The notes under the pieces are model-generated. The model was given only the letters and a program-made list of their open reading frames with translations. It searched no databases and was not told where the DNA came from. Made by a program: the position numbers and the translations under genes. A DNA stretch of 5,021 nt from Desulfobacterales bacterium (lineage in GTDB: Bacteria; Desulfobacterota; Desulfobacteria; Desulfobacterales; UBA11574): positions 1 through 5,021 of the forward strand of contig JAQYVG010000236.1 in NCBI GenBank assembly GCA_030145595.1. Reading direction: 5' to 3'. Below, one piece after another: positions 4,947-5,021 of this stretch. The stretch's first letter is position 1. Every line of letters starts with the position of its first letter.

Positions 4947-5021
4947 TGTTTGATGACGATGAGTGTGCCATGCTATTTATATAGCTACTTATATGGCCTT
5001 CCTATGACTACTCAACGGAAG
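4947..5021 (+). repeat. Putative start of the 3' LTR (partial)
   Basis: The sequence after the polypurine tract begins TGTTTGATGA, fitting the TG...CA ends of LTRs. Only 75 bp are in the window, so neither the CA end nor a target-site duplication can be seen. The matching 5' LTR is absent from the window. Confidence 0.5.

Larger units (their letters stand above)
4553..5021 (+). mobile_element. 3' end of a eukaryotic LTR retrotransposon (copia-like), truncated on both sides
   Basis: In order, the segment holds the RNase H end (to 4737), about 200 bp without a supported gene (4738-4938), a polypurine tract and the start of an LTR, which is the expected 3' architecture of a Ty1/copia element. 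The non-coding part includes a 7-bp hairpin (CCACCGC 4834-4840, GCGGTGG 4854-4860). The left edge is not an LTR: it falls inside the RNase H domain and fuses to lemA, so the segment did not arrive by normal integration. The right edge is the window end, inside the LTR. Confidence 0.78.

Overview
The window joins two unrelated kinds of DNA. Bases 1 to about 4550 look like an ordinary Gram-negative bacterial chromosome: Shine-Dalgarno sites, lipoprotein signal peptides, short gene spacing and a translationally coupled gene pair. Bases from about 4550 to 5021 look like the 3' end of a eukaryotic Ty1/copia LTR retrotransposon. The gene families in the bacterial part (two-domain OB-like lipoprotein, tyrosine integrase remnant, TPM and LemA genes) remind me of Desulfobacterota/deltaproteobacteria. 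That is an impression from memory, not the result of a search.

Layout of the bacterial part. A possible gene tail (1-51, +) is followed by a small hairpin with a T-run. Next is a cluster of interlocked inverted repeats just past the stop codon of a minus-strand lipoprotein gene (198-1034, -) that carries two OB-like domains. An AT-rich gap of about 475 bp follows. After it come a small secreted protein of unknown function (1512-1823, +), the C-terminal catalytic remnant of a tyrosine integrase on the opposite strand (about 1846-2106, -), and a lipoprotein of unknown function (2218-2700, +).

Then comes a three-gene plus-strand cluster: a nucleotidyltransferase-like protein (2845-3582), a TPM-domain membrane protein with a Gly-rich tail (3566-4348, overlapping the previous gene by 17 nt) and lemA (from 4379). 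TPM and LemA genes are neighbours in many bacteria and both are envelope proteins. The nucleotidyltransferase-like gene at the head of the operon is the less usual partner, and one of its expected metal-binding Asp residues is Asn.

lemA is cut off in mid-domain after its RRYDLI motif. From there a different frame encodes the end of a copia RNase H domain (YHFVRE and an N-P-S-D-L-M-T-K motif). This is followed by an in-frame TGA, a short read-through tail, about 200 bp of non-coding DNA, a polypurine tract and what appears to be the first 75 bp of the 3' LTR. Both genes are broken internally at the join, so a transposition event does not explain it. An assembly or library chimera is the most likely cause; a real rearrangement or bacterial DNA in a eukaryotic genome is possible but less likely.
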